A DNA stretch of 64,000 nt from Streptomyces lacrimifluminis (GCF_014646095.1 NZ_BMMU01000003.1:310001-374000), one strand, 5' to 3'; positions 51,704 through 60,878 are shown, numbered from the stretch's first letter. Numbers and translations are program-made. Notes: a model not told the origin generated them from the sequence alone.

Positions 51704-53029
51704 TCAGGATGCCTCGATGAAGCGGTCGAGCACACGCACCCCGAACTTCAGCGCGTCGACCGGCACGCGTTCGTCAACACCGTGGAACATGCCCGCGAAG
51801 TCCAGCTCCGGCGGCAGCTTCAGCGGCGCGAAGCCGAAGCAGCGGATGCCGAGGTCCGCGAAGGACTTGGCGTCGGTGCCGGCCGAGAGCATGTAGGGCA
51901 CGGCCCGGGCGATCGGGTCCTCGGCGACCAGCGCGGTCTGCATGGCGTCCACGAGCGCCCCGTCGAAGGAGGTCTCCAGGGCCTTGTCCGCGTGCACGTC
52001 CTCGCGCTTCACGTTCGGGCCGAGGATGCGGTCCAGGTCGGCGAGGAACTCCTCCTCGTAGCCGGGCAGGTAACGGGCGTCGACGTGCGCGGTGGCCTGG
52101 CCCGGAATGACGTTGACCTTGTAGCCGGCGCCCAGCTGGGTCGGGTTGGCGGTGTTCTGCAGCGAGGCACCGATCAGCTTGGCGATACCGCCGAGCTTGG
52201 CGAGCGTCGCGTCCATGTTCTCGGGGTCCAGCTCGGTGCCCAGCGCGTCGCCGAGTTCGTCGAGGAAGTGCCGCAGTGTCTTGGTGACCCGGACGGGGAA
52301 CTTGTGCCGCCCGAGGCGTCCGACGGCCTCCGACAGCTCGGTGATCGCGTTGTCCTTGTGGATCATCGAACCGTGTCCGGCGGTGCCGTCGACGGTCAGC
52401 TTCATCCAGTGCATGCCCTTCTGGGCCGTCTCGACGAGATACAGCCGCAGGTTCTCGTTGACGGTGAAGGAGAACCCGCCGACCTCGCCGATCGCCTCCG
52501 TCACACCCTCGAACAGGTCGGGGTGCCGGTCGACGAGGTGCCGCGCGCCCCACGTACCGCCCGCCTCCTCGTCCGCGAGAAAGGCGAGGACGATGTCGCG
52601 CGGGGGCTTGCGGCCGGTGCGCAGCCGGTCGCGGACGACCGCGAGGGTCATCGCGTCCATGTCCTTCATGTCGACCGCGCCCCGGCCCCACACGCACCCG
52701 TCCGCGATCTCGCCGGAGAACGGGTGGTGGGTCCAGTCCGCCGCGTTGGCCGGTACGACGTCGGTGTGGCCGTGGATGAGCAGCGCCGGCCGGGACCGGT
52801 CCTCGCCCTCGATGCGCGCCACGGTGGAGGCGCGCCCCTTGTGCGACTCGAAGATCTGCGGCTCCAGACCCACCTCGGCGAGCTTTTCGGCGACGTACTC
52901 GGCGGCCTTGCGTTCACCCGGTCCCGAGTGGTCGCCGAAGTTGCTGGTGTCGATCTGGATGAGCTCGCGACAGAGGTCCACGACCTCGTCCTCACCGGTG
53001 ACGCCCCTGGTCGTGTCCGTCCCGCTCAC
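51704..53029 (-). CDS. M20-family peptidase/deacylase
   Basis: This 441-residue zinc hydrolase has metal ligands in LLIHGHTDVVPA (His, Asp), GRGAVDMKD (bridging Asp), FLADEEAGG (Glu-Glu, general base and ligand), and a C-terminal His in GMFHGVDERVP. The dimerisation domain lies between. GTG 53029 was chosen because GGGAGG stands just upstream; a GTG 15 bases earlier would overlap that site. It probably trims peptides or N-acyl amino acids. Alone on the minus strand. Confidence 0.9.
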   Translation of the reverse strand: MSGTDTTRGVTGEDEVVDLCRELIQIDTSNFGDHSGPGERKAAEYVAEKLAEVGLEPQIFESHKGRASTVARIEGEDRSRPALLIHGHTDVVPANAADWTHHPFSGEIADGCVWGRGAVDMKDMDAMTLAVVRDRLRTGRKPPRDIVLAFLADEEAGGTWGARHLVDRHPDLFEGVTEAIGEVGGFSFTVNENLRLYLVETAQKGMHWMKLTVDGTAGHGSMIHKDNAITELSEAVGRLGRHKFPVRVTKTLRHFLDELGDALGTELDPENMDATLAKLGGIAKLIGASLQNTANPTQLGAGYKVNVIPGQATAHVDARYLPGYEEEFLADLDRILGPNVKREDVHADKALETSFDGALVDAMQTALVAEDPIARAVPYMLSAGTDAKSFADLGIRCFGFAPLKLPPELDFAGMFHGVDERVPVDALKFGVRVLDRFIEAS

Positions 53030-53217
53030 GGTGCTACCTCCCACTGGTCCTGCTGGTGGTCATCCCTCATCCTCCCCCTCCGACCCGTCGCGCCCCAAGG
53101 CCGGTCCTGGCCCGTCACACACCGTTCACGCGGCGACAGGGGGTGATCGGCCACCCCGGAAAGCCTGGTAATGTTTCCTTCGTCGCCACGGGGGGAACCC
53201 CGCGCGACAGACACCTT

Positions 53218-53302
53218 GTCCGGGTGGCGGAATGGCAGACGCGCTAGCTTGAGGTGCTAGTGCCCTTTATCGGGCGTGGGGGTTCAAGTCCCCCCTCGGA
53301 CA
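53218..53302 (+). tRNA. tRNA-Leu (anticodon GAG)
   Basis: This 85-base class II tRNA has acceptor arms GTCCGGG/CTCGGAC, D-arm, anticodon stem CTAGC/GCTAG around loop TTGAGGT, a long variable arm with TGCCC/GGGCG, and T-arm GGGGG TTCAAGT CCCCC. The discriminator is A. CCA is not encoded. It reads CTC and CTT leucine codons. Confidence 0.96.
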
Positions 53303-53331
53303 CTTACTACTTACTCTCGTCAGTCGCTGAG

Positions 53332-53355
53332 ACCCCACTCGATGTGGGGTTTTTT
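53332..53355 (+). terminator. Rho-independent terminator after tRNA-Leu
   Basis: ACCCCAC/GTGGGGT stem with a 5-base loop is followed by TTTTTT. It is the one classic U-run terminator in the window. Confidence 0.92.
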
Positions 53356-53516
53356 GCGTTCCCTAGACCCAACGTCAGGGGTTTTCCGCAGGGTGTGGGC
53401 GAAATCTCGTCCGCCCGGGCGACCACGAAGATCACCAGGTCAGGGCGTCGGCCGAGGCTCCGGCACCCCCGGCGCGACCCCCGTGCGGCGCTCTCACCTG
53501 GCATGCGTACTGGCGT

Positions 53517-53540
53517 GAGCCTAGGCTCGTACTAAAATTT
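53517..53540 (+). promoter_or_regulatory. Palindrome and AT-rich box before the NRPS
   Basis: GAGCCTAGGCTC (perfect 12-bp palindrome, 53517-53528) is followed by GTACTAAAATTT, an unusually AT-rich stretch for this genome, 100 bases before the NRPS gene. It may be an operator over a -10 region. It shares only half of the consensus of actinobacterial iron boxes. Confidence 0.4.
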
Positions 53541-53640
53541 CCGGCTTGTTACGGAACGGAGCTGGAGCCGGACAACCCCAGGCATACCTGCGGGCCCCGC
53601 CAGCGACCCGGAGGTTTCCGGGAACGAGACGCGAGGACTG

Positions 53641-56600
53641 ATGGCAGCCACACACGAGAGCAGTGCTCTCGGTCTGCTCGAAGAAGAGATCCGCGAGCGG
53701 TTCGGCGACAAGGCACGTTTCTCCGCGGGGCCCGCCGCCTCGCCGCGCACTCTCGTCGACGTTTTCGACGCCGCCGTGCGTTCGTACCCCAACGAGCCGG
53801 CCCTCGACGACGGCACCACCGCGCTCACCTACCGGGCGCTCGCCGCCGAGGTCGAGGCCGTACGGCGCCGGCTGAGCGCCGCCGGCGTCGGGCTCGGGGA
53901 CCGCGTCGGGGTCCGGGTGCCGTCCGGCACCAACGAGCTGTACGTCGCCATCCTGGCCGTCCTCGCCGCCGGCGGCGCCTATGTTCCCGTGGACGCCGAG
54001 GACCCGGACGAGCGGGCCGAGCTGGTGTTCGGGGAGGCGGACGTACGGGCCGTCGTCGGTGCCGGGTACGAGATCACCGTTCCCGGGGCCCGCAGTGAGC
54101 TTCCCGCGCGGCGGCCCGGAGTCGAGCACGACGCCTGGATCATCTTCACCTCCGGCTCCACCGGGAAGCCCAAGGGCGTCGCCGTCAGCCATCGCAGCGC
54201 CGCCGCGTTCGTGGACGCCGAGGCCGCGCTGTTCCTCACCGACGATCCCGTGGGGCCCGGTGACCGGGTCATGGCGGGGCTCTCCGTGGCCTTCGACGCC
54301 TCCTGCGAGGAGATGTGGCTGGCCTGGCGCTACGGTGCCTGTCTGGTGCCCGTACCGCGCTCCCAGGTCCGCAGCGGGGCCGATCTGGGGCCCTGGCTGG
54401 TCGAGCAGGAGATCTCCGTGGTCTCCACCGTGCCGACACTGGCCGCACTGTGGGAGCCCGAGACCCTCAACGACGTACGGCTGCTGATCTTCGGCGGGGA
54501 GGCCTGCCCGCCCGAGCTGGTGCAGCGGCTGGTGACGGAGGGGCGCGAGGTGTGGAACACCTACGGGCCCACCGAAGCCACCGTCGTCGCCTGCGCCTCC
54601 CTGATGACCGGGGAGGAGCCCATCCGGATCGGGCTGCCCCTGGGCGGCTGGGAGCTCGCCGTCGTCGACGAGGCCGGCGAGCCCGTCGCCATGGGCGGCA
54701 GCGGTCAGCTGGTGATCGGTGGCGTCGGACTCGCGCGGTACCTCGACGCCGAGAAGGACGCCGAGAAGTACGCGCCCCTCGAATCCCTGGGGTGGGAGCG
54801 GGCCTATCGCAGCGGCGACCTCGTCAAGGCCGAGCCCGAGGGGCTGATCTTCCTCGGGCGGGCCGACGAGCAGATCAAGCTCGGCGGGCGCCGTATCGAG
54901 CTGGGCGAGGTCGACTCGGCGCTCCAGGGGCTGCCCGGTGTCGCCGGTGCCGCAGCCGCCGTACGGACCGCGCGCAGCGGCAACCAGCTGCTCGTCGGCT
55001 ATGTCGTGACGCAGGAGGGCTGGGACCAGGCCGCGGCCGTGGAGCGGCTGCGCGCCGAGCTGCCCGCCGCCCTGGTGCCGATGCTCGCGCCGGTCGCCGA
55101 GCTGCCGACGCGTACGTCGGGCAAGGTCGACCGCAACGCTCTGCCGTGGCCCCTGGAGGGGCTGGAGACCGGTCCGGCCGCCGTGCTGTACGGCACCGAG
55201 GCGTGGGTCGCCGAGCAGTGGAGCGAGGTCCTCGGTATCCCCGTGGGCAGCGCGGACGACGACTTCTTCGCGATCGGCGGCAGCAGTCTCGGCGCCGCCC
55301 AGCTGACCACGAGGCTGCGGACGCGCTATCCGAGCGCGGCCGTCCTCGACATCTACCAGCAGCCCGTGCTGCGCAAGCTCGCCCGGCATCTGGAGGAGTC
55401 CGCGCAGGACGACACCAGCGGACGGGTCATCGCGCCGGTCCCCCTGCGCGCCAAGGTTGTCCAGCTGTTGCTGCTGGTCCCCCTGTTCACGCTGCTCGGG
55501 CTCCGGTGGGCGGTCGCTCTGGCCGCCGCCGGGAACGCGCTGCACTGGTTCGGGGCCTATCCGTGGGCACCGGTCACCTCGTGGTGGGCGGTGGCCGCCG
55601 GGGCCGCCGTGTTCTTCTCCCCGCCCGGACGGCTCGCCCTCGCGGCCGGTGGGGCGCGGCTGCTGCTGCGCGGTGTGAAGCCGGGCCGGTATCCGCGCGG
55701 TGGCAGCGTGCATCTGCGGCTGTGGACCGCCGAGCGGCTCGCCGAGTTCAGCGGGGCGACCTCGCTGACCGGGGGGTGGCTGGAGCGGTACGCGCGGGCG
55801 CTGGGCGGCAAGGTCGGCGCGGACGTCGACCTGCACTCGCTCCCCCCGGTGACCGGGATGCTCAAGCTGGGGCGTGGGGCGGCCGTCGAGTCCGAGGTGG
55901 ACCTGTCGGGGCACTGGCTGGACGGGGACCGGCTGGAGATCGGGCAGGTCAAGGTGGGTGCCGGCGCTGTCGTCGGGACACGCAGCCTGCTCTTCCCGGG
56001 GGCGCGGGTCGGCAAGCGGGCCGAGGTGGCTCCGGGTTCGGCGGTCGTCGGGACGGTGCCGACCGGGCAGCGGTGGGCCGGCGCGCCGGCCGTCAAGCTC
56101 GGCAAGGCCAAGCGGAACTGGCCCAAGGAGCGTCCGCAGCGCGGGCGGGCCTGGCGGGCGATGTACGGCATCGCGGGGTTCGCGCTGAGTGCGCTGCCGC
56201 TGCTGGCCGGTGCGGTCGCGCTGCTGGTCACCGGCCTGTTCGTCGACCCGGACGCCGGGCTCGGAGGCGCTCTGCGGGGCATCGCGCTCGCGCTCGTGCC
56301 GGCCACCCTGGCGTTCGGTCTGGCGTACGCGCTGATGCTGCTGATCGCCGTACGGCTGCTGAGTCTGGGGCTGCGCGAGGGTACGCATCCCACGCACAGC
56401 CGCATCGGCTGGCAGGCCTGGACGGTCACCCAGCTCATGGACCGCTCCCGCGAGACGCTGTTCCCGCTCTACGCCGGGCTGATCACGCCCGTGTGGCTGC
56501 GCCTGCTGGGGATGCGGATCGGGCGCGGGGCCGAGGTGTCGACCGTGCTGGCGCTGCCGAGCCTGACGACCGTCGGTGAGGGCGCCTTCCTGGCCGACGA

Positions 56601-57516
56601 CACCCTGACCGCACCGTACGAGCTCGGCGGTGGCTGGCTGCGGATCGGGCGGGCCGAGATCGGGCGGCGGGCCTTCCTGGGCAACTCCGGGATGACCGCG
56701 CCGGGCCGGTCTGTGCCCGACGGCGGGCTGGTCGGGGTCCTGTCGGCCACGCCGAAGAAGGCCAAGAAGGGCAGTTCCTACCTGGGCCTGCCACCGATGA
56801 AGTTGCCCCGCTCGGCGAGCGGCGGCGACCAGAGCCGTACGTACGACCCGCCCGCGCGTCTGCTGTGGGCGCGGGCGCTGGTGGAGCTGTTCCGGATCGT
56901 GCCGGTGTTCTGCTCGGCGGGGCTGGCCGTGCTGACGGTCGCCGCGTTCAGCGTGCTCGGAGGATGGTTCTGGCTGGCCGGCGGGGTGGTGCTGCTCGGT
57001 GTCGGGGCAGTCGCCTGTGTGCTGTCCATCGTCGCCAAGTGGGCGCTCGTGGGGCGCCACCGCGCCGGTGAGCATCCGCTGTGGAGCGGATTCGTGTGGC
57101 GCAACGAGCTGGCGGACACCTTCGTCGAGGTCGTCGCCGTGCCGTGGCTGGCGGGTTCCGTGCCGGGTACGCCGGTGCTGTCGGCGTGGCTGCGAGGGCT
57201 CGGCGCGCACATCGGCAAGGGGGTCTGGGTGGAGAGCTACTGGCTGCCCGAGACCGACCTGGTGACCCTGGGGGACGCGGCCACCGTGAACCGGGGATGC
57301 GTGCTCCAGACGCACCTCTTCCACGACCGGATCTTGCGGACGGATACTGTGGTCCTCCGTGAGGGCGCGACGCTGGGTCCTGGCGGGATCGTCCTGCCCG
57401 GTTCCACGGTCGGGGCCCGGTCCACTCTGGGTCCCGCGTCGCTGGTCATGGCGGCGGAGTCCGTTCCCGACGACACCCGCTGGCTGGGCAACCCGATCGA
57501 GTCATGGCGTTCCTGA
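53641..57516 (+). CDS. Pls/PosA-type poly(amino acid) synthetase
   Basis: This 1291-residue single-module NRPS is the size of poly-epsilon-lysine synthetase. The adenylation domain (about 15-520) has IIFTSGSTGKPKG, FDASCEEM, NTYGPTEAT, YRSGDL and GRADEQIKLGGRRIELGEVD. The carrier protein (530-600) has Ser549 in GGSSL. The C-terminal half alternates membrane helices (about 608-670, 841-910, 1075-1130) with three soluble acyltransferase-like domains. There is no condensation or thioesterase domain, as in Pls. My alignment to GrsA gives pocket residues D,A,E,S,I,G,T,V,V plus Lys; Glu at position 239 fits a basic amino acid. ATG 53641 follows CGAGGA. Confidence 0.9.
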   Translation: MAATHESSALGLLEEEIRERFGDKARFSAGPAASPRTLVDVFDAAVRSYPNEPALDDGTTALTYRALAAEVEAVRRRLSAAGVGLGDRVGVRVPSGTNELYVAILAVLAAGGAYVPVDAEDPDERAELVFGEADVRAVVGAGYEITVPGARSELPARRPGVEHDAWIIFTSGSTGKPKGVAVSHRSAAAFVDAEAALFLTDDPVGPGDRVMAGLSVAFDASCEEMWLAWRYGACLVPVPRSQVRSGADLGPWLVEQEISVVSTVPTLAALWEPETLNDVRLLIFGGEACPPELVQRLVTEGREVWNTYGPTEATVVACASLMTGEEPIRIGLPLGGWELAVVDEAGEPVAMGGSGQLVIGGVGLARYLDAEKDAEKYAPLESLGWERAYRSGDLVKAEPEGLIFLGRADEQIKLGGRRIELGEVDSALQGLPGVAGAAAAVRTARSGNQLLVGYVVTQEGWDQAAAVERLRAELPAALVPMLAPVAELPTRTSGKVDRNALPWPLEGLETGPAAVLYGTEAWVAEQWSEVLGIPVGSADDDFFAIGGSSLGAAQLTTRLRTRYPSAAVLDIYQQPVLRKLARHLEESAQDDTSGRVIAPVPLRAKVVQLLLLVPLFTLLGLRWAVALAAAGNALHWFGAYPWAPVTSWWAVAAGAAVFFSPPGRLALAAGGARLLLRGVKPGRYPRGGSVHLRLWTAERLAEFSGATSLTGGWLERYARALGGKVGADVDLHSLPPVTGMLKLGRGAAVESEVDLSGHWLDGDRLEIGQVKVGAGAVVGTRSLLFPGARVGKRAEVAPGSAVVGTVPTGQRWAGAPAVKLGKAKRNWPKERPQRGRAWRAMYGIAGFALSALPLLAGAVALLVTGLFVDPDAGLGGALRGIALALVPATLAFGLAYALMLLIAVRLLSLGLREGTHPTHSRIGWQAWTVTQLMDRSRETLFPLYAGLITPVWLRLLGMRIGRGAEVSTVLALPSLTTVGEGAFLADDTLTAPYELGGGWLRIGRAEIGRRAFLGNSGMTAPGRSVPDGGLVGVLSATPKKAKKGSSYLGLPPMKLPRSASGGDQSRTYDPPARLLWARALVELFRIVPVFCSAGLAVLTVAAFSVLGGWFWLAGGVVLLGVGAVACVLSIVAKWALVGRHRAGEHPLWSGFVWRNELADTFVEVVAVPWLAGSVPGTPVLSAWLRGLGAHIGKGVWVESYWLPETDLVTLGDAATVNRGCVLQTHLFHDRILRTDTVVLREGATLGPGGIVLPGSTVGARSTLGPASLVMAAESVPDDTRWLGNPIESWRS

Positions 57517-57608
57517 AATCGGTGGGCGCGGCTCGTTCGGGTACCGGAGCGGGGGTGGGTTCATCTCCGGCACCTCGTACGAGCACAGCGCAGGGAGCAG
57601 ACTCAGCA

Positions 57609-59009
57609 GTGAGCGTTCAGCAGACAGTGGGTTCGGACCCGTACTTTCCGGCCAACGGTGATCCCCGTTACCGGGTGCACCGGTACGAACTCGCGCTGGA
57701 CTACCGCCCCGGCCCGAACCGGCTGGCGGGCACGGCCCGCATCAACGCCATAGCGGGCCGGTCCTCGCTTGCCGAATTCCAGCTGAACCTGGGCGACTTC
57801 AAGATCGGCCGGGTGCGGGTCGACGGCAAGGCGGCGCACTACACGCACCGGGGCGGCCGACTGCGCATCCGCCCCGTGAAGCCGCTGCGGACCGGGGCCG
57901 CGTTCACCGTCGAGGTGCACTGGGCGGGCAACCCCAAGCCGGTCAGCAGCCCCTGGGGCGGAATCGGCTGGGAGGAGCTGGAGGACGGGGCGCTGGTGGC
58001 GAGCCAGCCCGTCGGGGCGCCGTCCTGGTACCCGTGCAACGACCGGCCCGCCGACAAGGCGTCCTACCAGATCTCGATCACGACGCCGTCCGCGTACTCG
58101 GTGGTGGCGGGCGGGCGGCTGCTGACCCGGACGACCAGGGCCTCGACCACCACGTGGGTGTACGAGCAGTCCGCGCCGACGTCGAGTTATCTCGTCGGGC
58201 TGTCGATCGGCAAGTACCAGACCGTTCTGCTCGGCGACCCCGGGCTGGGCGGTGTGCCCCAACACGGGCACATTCCGGCGGAGTTGCTTCCCGAGTTCTC
58301 CCGGGACTTCGCGCGCCAGCCCGCCATGATGGAGCTCTTCGAGGAGCTGTTCGGGCCGTATCCCTTCGGTGAGTACGCGGTCGTGGTGACCGAGGAGGAA
58401 CTCGATGTGCCCGTCGAGGCACAGGGGTTGTCGCTGTTCGGCGCCAACCACGTGGACGGCGCCCGGAGTTCGGAGCGGCTCGTCGCACATGAGCTGGCCC
58501 ATCAGTGGTTCGGCAACAGTGTGTCCATCGCGGACTGGCGGCACATCTGGCTGAACGAGGGGTTCGCCAAGTACGCGGAGTGGCTGTGGTCCGAGCGCTC
58601 CGGTGGGCGCAGCGCGCAGCAACTCGCCGCGGTCGCCCACCGGTTGCTGGCCGGTCGTCCGCAGGATCTGCGGCTCGCCGATCCCGGCCGCAAGCTGATG
58701 TTCGACGACCGGCTGTATCAGCGCGGCGGGCTCACCGTGCACGCGGTGCGGTGCGCGCTGGGCGACGAGGCGTTCTTCCGGATGCTGCGGGGGTGGGCCG
58801 GGCTGCATCGGGGCGGGTCGGTGAGCACGGCCACGTTCACGTCGTACGTGGGGCGGTTCACGACGGAGCCCTTGGACGAGTTGTTCACCTCGTGGCTCCA
58901 CGAGGGGGAGCTGCCCGCGATGCCCTCACCGAGGGCGCAGGGGGCGCCGCCGGTCGCGGGCGGACCGCGGATGCCCGCCCGGCCCTCCTATCCGCCGTCC
59001 ACCGCGTAG
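57609..59009 (+). CDS. M1-family zinc metallopeptidase
   Basis: This protein is about 466 residues from GTG 57609; an in-frame ATG at 57504, overlapping the NRPS stop, would add 35 residues without a signal sequence. The zinc motif HELAH is H294 to H298 with E317 in LNEGFAKYAEW. The exopeptidase motif is VPVEAQGL, not GxMEN. The N-terminal beta domain is typical of M1, but the C-terminal ARM domain is missing, so it is a short form. Tight linkage to the NRPS resembles pls-pld gene pairs, where the peptidase breaks down the polymer. Confidence 0.88.
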   Translation: MSVQQTVGSDPYFPANGDPRYRVHRYELALDYRPGPNRLAGTARINAIAGRSSLAEFQLNLGDFKIGRVRVDGKAAHYTHRGGRLRIRPVKPLRTGAAFTVEVHWAGNPKPVSSPWGGIGWEELEDGALVASQPVGAPSWYPCNDRPADKASYQISITTPSAYSVVAGGRLLTRTTRASTTTWVYEQSAPTSSYLVGLSIGKYQTVLLGDPGLGGVPQHGHIPAELLPEFSRDFARQPAMMELFEELFGPYPFGEYAVVVTEEELDVPVEAQGLSLFGANHVDGARSSERLVAHELAHQWFGNSVSIADWRHIWLNEGFAKYAEWLWSERSGGRSAQQLAAVAHRLLAGRPQDLRLADPGRKLMFDDRLYQRGGLTVHAVRCALGDEAFFRMLRGWAGLHRGGSVSTATFTSYVGRFTTEPLDELFTSWLHEGELPAMPSPRAQGAPPVAGGPRMPARPSYPPSTA

Positions 59010-59040
59010 CGGGTAGGCGCGGTGCGGGAGAATGGCGGGC

Positions 59041-59505
59041 ATGGCCCGACGTACTGCGCATCCCCGGCGGCAGCGCCCCTCCGCACCCGTCCAGAGCTCC
59101 GCGTGTCCGTGCGGCCTCATGGAGACGTACGAGAAGTGCTGTGGCCGCTTCCACCGGGGTGAGGCGGCGGCGCCGACCGCCGAGGCCCTGATGCGCTCCC
59201 GCTACAGCGCCTTCGTGCGGCGGGACGAGCCCTACCTCCTGCGCACCTGGCACCCGCGCACCCGCCCCGCCGGCGTCGCGTTCGACCCGGGGATGCGGTG
59301 GACGGGCCTGGAGATCGTCGCGGCGGGCGACGGTACGGCGTTCCACACCACCGGGACCGTGACCTTCCGGGCCTCCTACCGGGGCGGTTCGCTGCGGGAG
59401 CGGAGCCGGTTCGAGCGGGTCGACGGGGCGTGGGTGTACGTCGACGGAGACATCGACGAGGGCGACCGGGACAGGCCTCAGGGCGCGAGGATGTCCAGTT
59501 CCTGA
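59041..59505 (+). CDS. YchJ-family SEC-C motif protein
   Basis: This 154-residue protein has an N-terminal SEC-C-like zinc motif (SSACPCGLMETYEKCCGRFH) and a YchJ domain (LMRSRYSAFVRRDEPYLLRTWHPRTRP), related to the NTF2-like fold. ATG 59041 has GGGAG about 10 bases upstream. Function is unknown. Its last 28 bases overlap the 3' end of the convergent gntR gene. Confidence 0.85.
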   Translation: MARRTAHPRRQRPSAPVQSSACPCGLMETYEKCCGRFHRGEAAAPTAEALMRSRYSAFVRRDEPYLLRTWHPRTRPAGVAFDPGMRWTGLEIVAAGDGTAFHTTGTVTFRASYRGGSLRERSRFERVDGAWVYVDGDIDEGDRDRPQGARMSSS

Positions 59506-60179
59506 AGGGCCCCGACCGCGATCTCCCGGGTGAGCCGCTCGGCCCGCTCGCCGTCGCCCTCACGGACCGCCTCGGCGACCTGGACATGCAGGGTGACGGC
59601 GGCCGGGTCGGGGTCCTCGAACATGACCTCGTGGTGGGTACGGCCGGCCAGGACCTCCGCGACGACGTCGCCTAGGCGGGCGAACATCTCGTTGCCGGAG
59701 GCCTCCAGGATCACCCGGTGGAAGGCCACGTCGTGGACCAGGTAGCCCTCCAGCTGATGGCCGCGCGAGTTGGCCACCATGCCGAGCGCGCACTCGGTGA
59801 GCCGTGCGCACTGCTCGGCGGTGGCGAACTTGGCGGCCAGGCCCGCGGCGACCGGTTCGATCGCGGAGCGCAGCACGGTGAGGGAGCGCAGTTGCTGCGG
59901 GCGGTCGGCACCCGCCAGACGCCAGCGGATGACCTGAGGGTCGTAGACGTTCCACTCGGCCTTGGGGCGGACCGTGACGCCCACCCGGCGGCGGGACTCG
60001 ACCAGGTGCATCGACTCCAGGACCCGGACCGCCTCCCGCATCACCGAACGCGACACGTCGAAGCGCTGCGCCAGTTCGTCCGTGCGCAGAACGCTGCCGG
60101 GCGGGTACTCGCCCGCGGTGATCGCAGGTCCGAGGGATTCCAGTACATGGCCGTGCAGCCCTCGGCCCGGTGTGCTCAT
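59478..60179 (-). CDS. gntR: GntR-family gluconate repressor
   Basis: This 233-residue FadR-subfamily regulator has a winged helix-turn-helix (about 10-75, LRTDELAQRFDVSRSVMREAVRVLES, wing RRRVGVTVRP) and a helical FCD effector domain with YLVHDVAFHRVIL. It is divergent from gntK with 96 bases between, and the palindrome AAGTCAGACTT lies in that gap. Its role as gluconate-sensing repressor follows from this context and from the matching S. coelicolor arrangement. Confidence 0.9.
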   Translation of the reverse strand: MSTPGRGLHGHVLESLGPAITAGEYPPGSVLRTDELAQRFDVSRSVMREAVRVLESMHLVESRRRVGVTVRPKAEWNVYDPQVIRWRLAGADRPQQLRSLTVLRSAIEPVAAGLAAKFATAEQCARLTECALGMVANSRGHQLEGYLVHDVAFHRVILEASGNEMFARLGDVVAEVLAGRTHHEVMFEDPDPAAVTLHVQVAEAVREGDGERAERLTREIAVGALQELDILAP

Positions 60180-60213
60180 GCACTCAGCGTACGGGGCACG
60201 TCACGCTCATAAA

Positions 60214-60224
60214 AAGTCAGACTT
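60214..60224. promoter_or_regulatory. Palindrome in the gntR-gntK intergenic region
   Basis: AAGTCAGACTT is a perfect 5-1-5 palindrome, 35 bases from the gntR start. It is flanked by AT-rich bases and is the probable GntR operator for both directions. A TTGAAC -35-like box is at 60240-60245. Confidence 0.5.
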
Positions 60225-60275
60225 ATTCATACGGAGGGCTTGAACTTGTCTTACCTAATGCGTTTCATAGCGTCC

Positions 60276-60833
60276 ATGAAGAAGACGCGTACCCCCCACG
60301 TCGTCGTGGTCATGGGCGTCTCGGGCACCGGGAAGACCACCATCGGTCCCCTGCTCGCGGCACGGCTCGGCGTTCCGTATGCCGAGGCCGACAACTTCCA
60401 CCCCCCGGCCAACATCCAGAAGATGTCGGCCGGCACCCCGCTGACCGACGACGACCGCCGGCCGTGGCTGGACGCCATCGGCGCGTGGGCGCACGGCCGG
60501 GCCGGGCTCGGCGGGGTGGTGAGCTGCTCGGCGCTGAAGCGGTCGTACCGGGACCGGCTGCGGGCCGCCGCGCCCGACGTGGTCTTCGTGCACCTCGCCG
60601 GTGACCGGGCGCTCATCGAGGAGCGGATGGCGCACCGGCAGGGTCACTTCATGCCGACCGCGCTGCTCGACTCCCAGTTCGCCACCCTCCAGCCGCTCGG
60701 AGCGGACGAGGCGGGCGTCGCGGTGAGCGTCTCCGGCACGCCCGAGGAGATCACCGCCCGCGCCGTGGCAGCGCTCGGCGACCTCGACAGCCCGGACAGC
60801 CCCGAGGCGCCCCCGAAAGCACCTGCGCAGTAA
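60276..60833 (+). CDS. gntK: Gluconokinase
   Basis: This 185-residue P-loop kinase converts gluconate to 6-phosphogluconate. Walker A is MGVSGTGKTTIG, substrate-binding residues are in AEADNFHPPANIQKMSAGTPLTDDDR and CSALKRSYRDRLR, and the lid is near MAHRQGHFMP. ATG 60276 was chosen; ATG 60258 and TTG 60240 are also in frame, and none has a well-spaced ribosome binding site, so the transcript may be leaderless. It is followed by the permease gene. Confidence 0.94.
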   Translation: MKKTRTPHVVVVMGVSGTGKTTIGPLLAARLGVPYAEADNFHPPANIQKMSAGTPLTDDDRRPWLDAIGAWAHGRAGLGGVVSCSALKRSYRDRLRAAAPDVVFVHLAGDRALIEERMAHRQGHFMPTALLDSQFATLQPLGADEAGVAVSVSGTPEEITARAVAALGDLDSPDSPEAPPKAPAQ

Positions 60834-60878
60834 CCCGACCGCTCCCGACCGTCCCTCTTCCGAAGCAAGGGATCCACC

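Noticed and set aside
53218..53302. tRNA-Leu as a current phage or plasmid attachment site
   Set aside because: No integrase gene and no repeated tRNA 3' segment were found nearby.
53517..53528. Iron-regulator (DmdR/IdeR) box upstream of the NRPS
   Set aside because: Only the inner GAGCCTA / TAGGCTC halves resemble the iron box; the outer half-site bases and spacing do not match.
57504..57608. ATG overlapping the NRPS stop as the start of the M1 peptidase
   Set aside because: It would add a Gly/Ser/Ala-rich extension with no signal sequence and no ribosome binding site; GTG 57609 fits the family N-terminus better. Not excluded.
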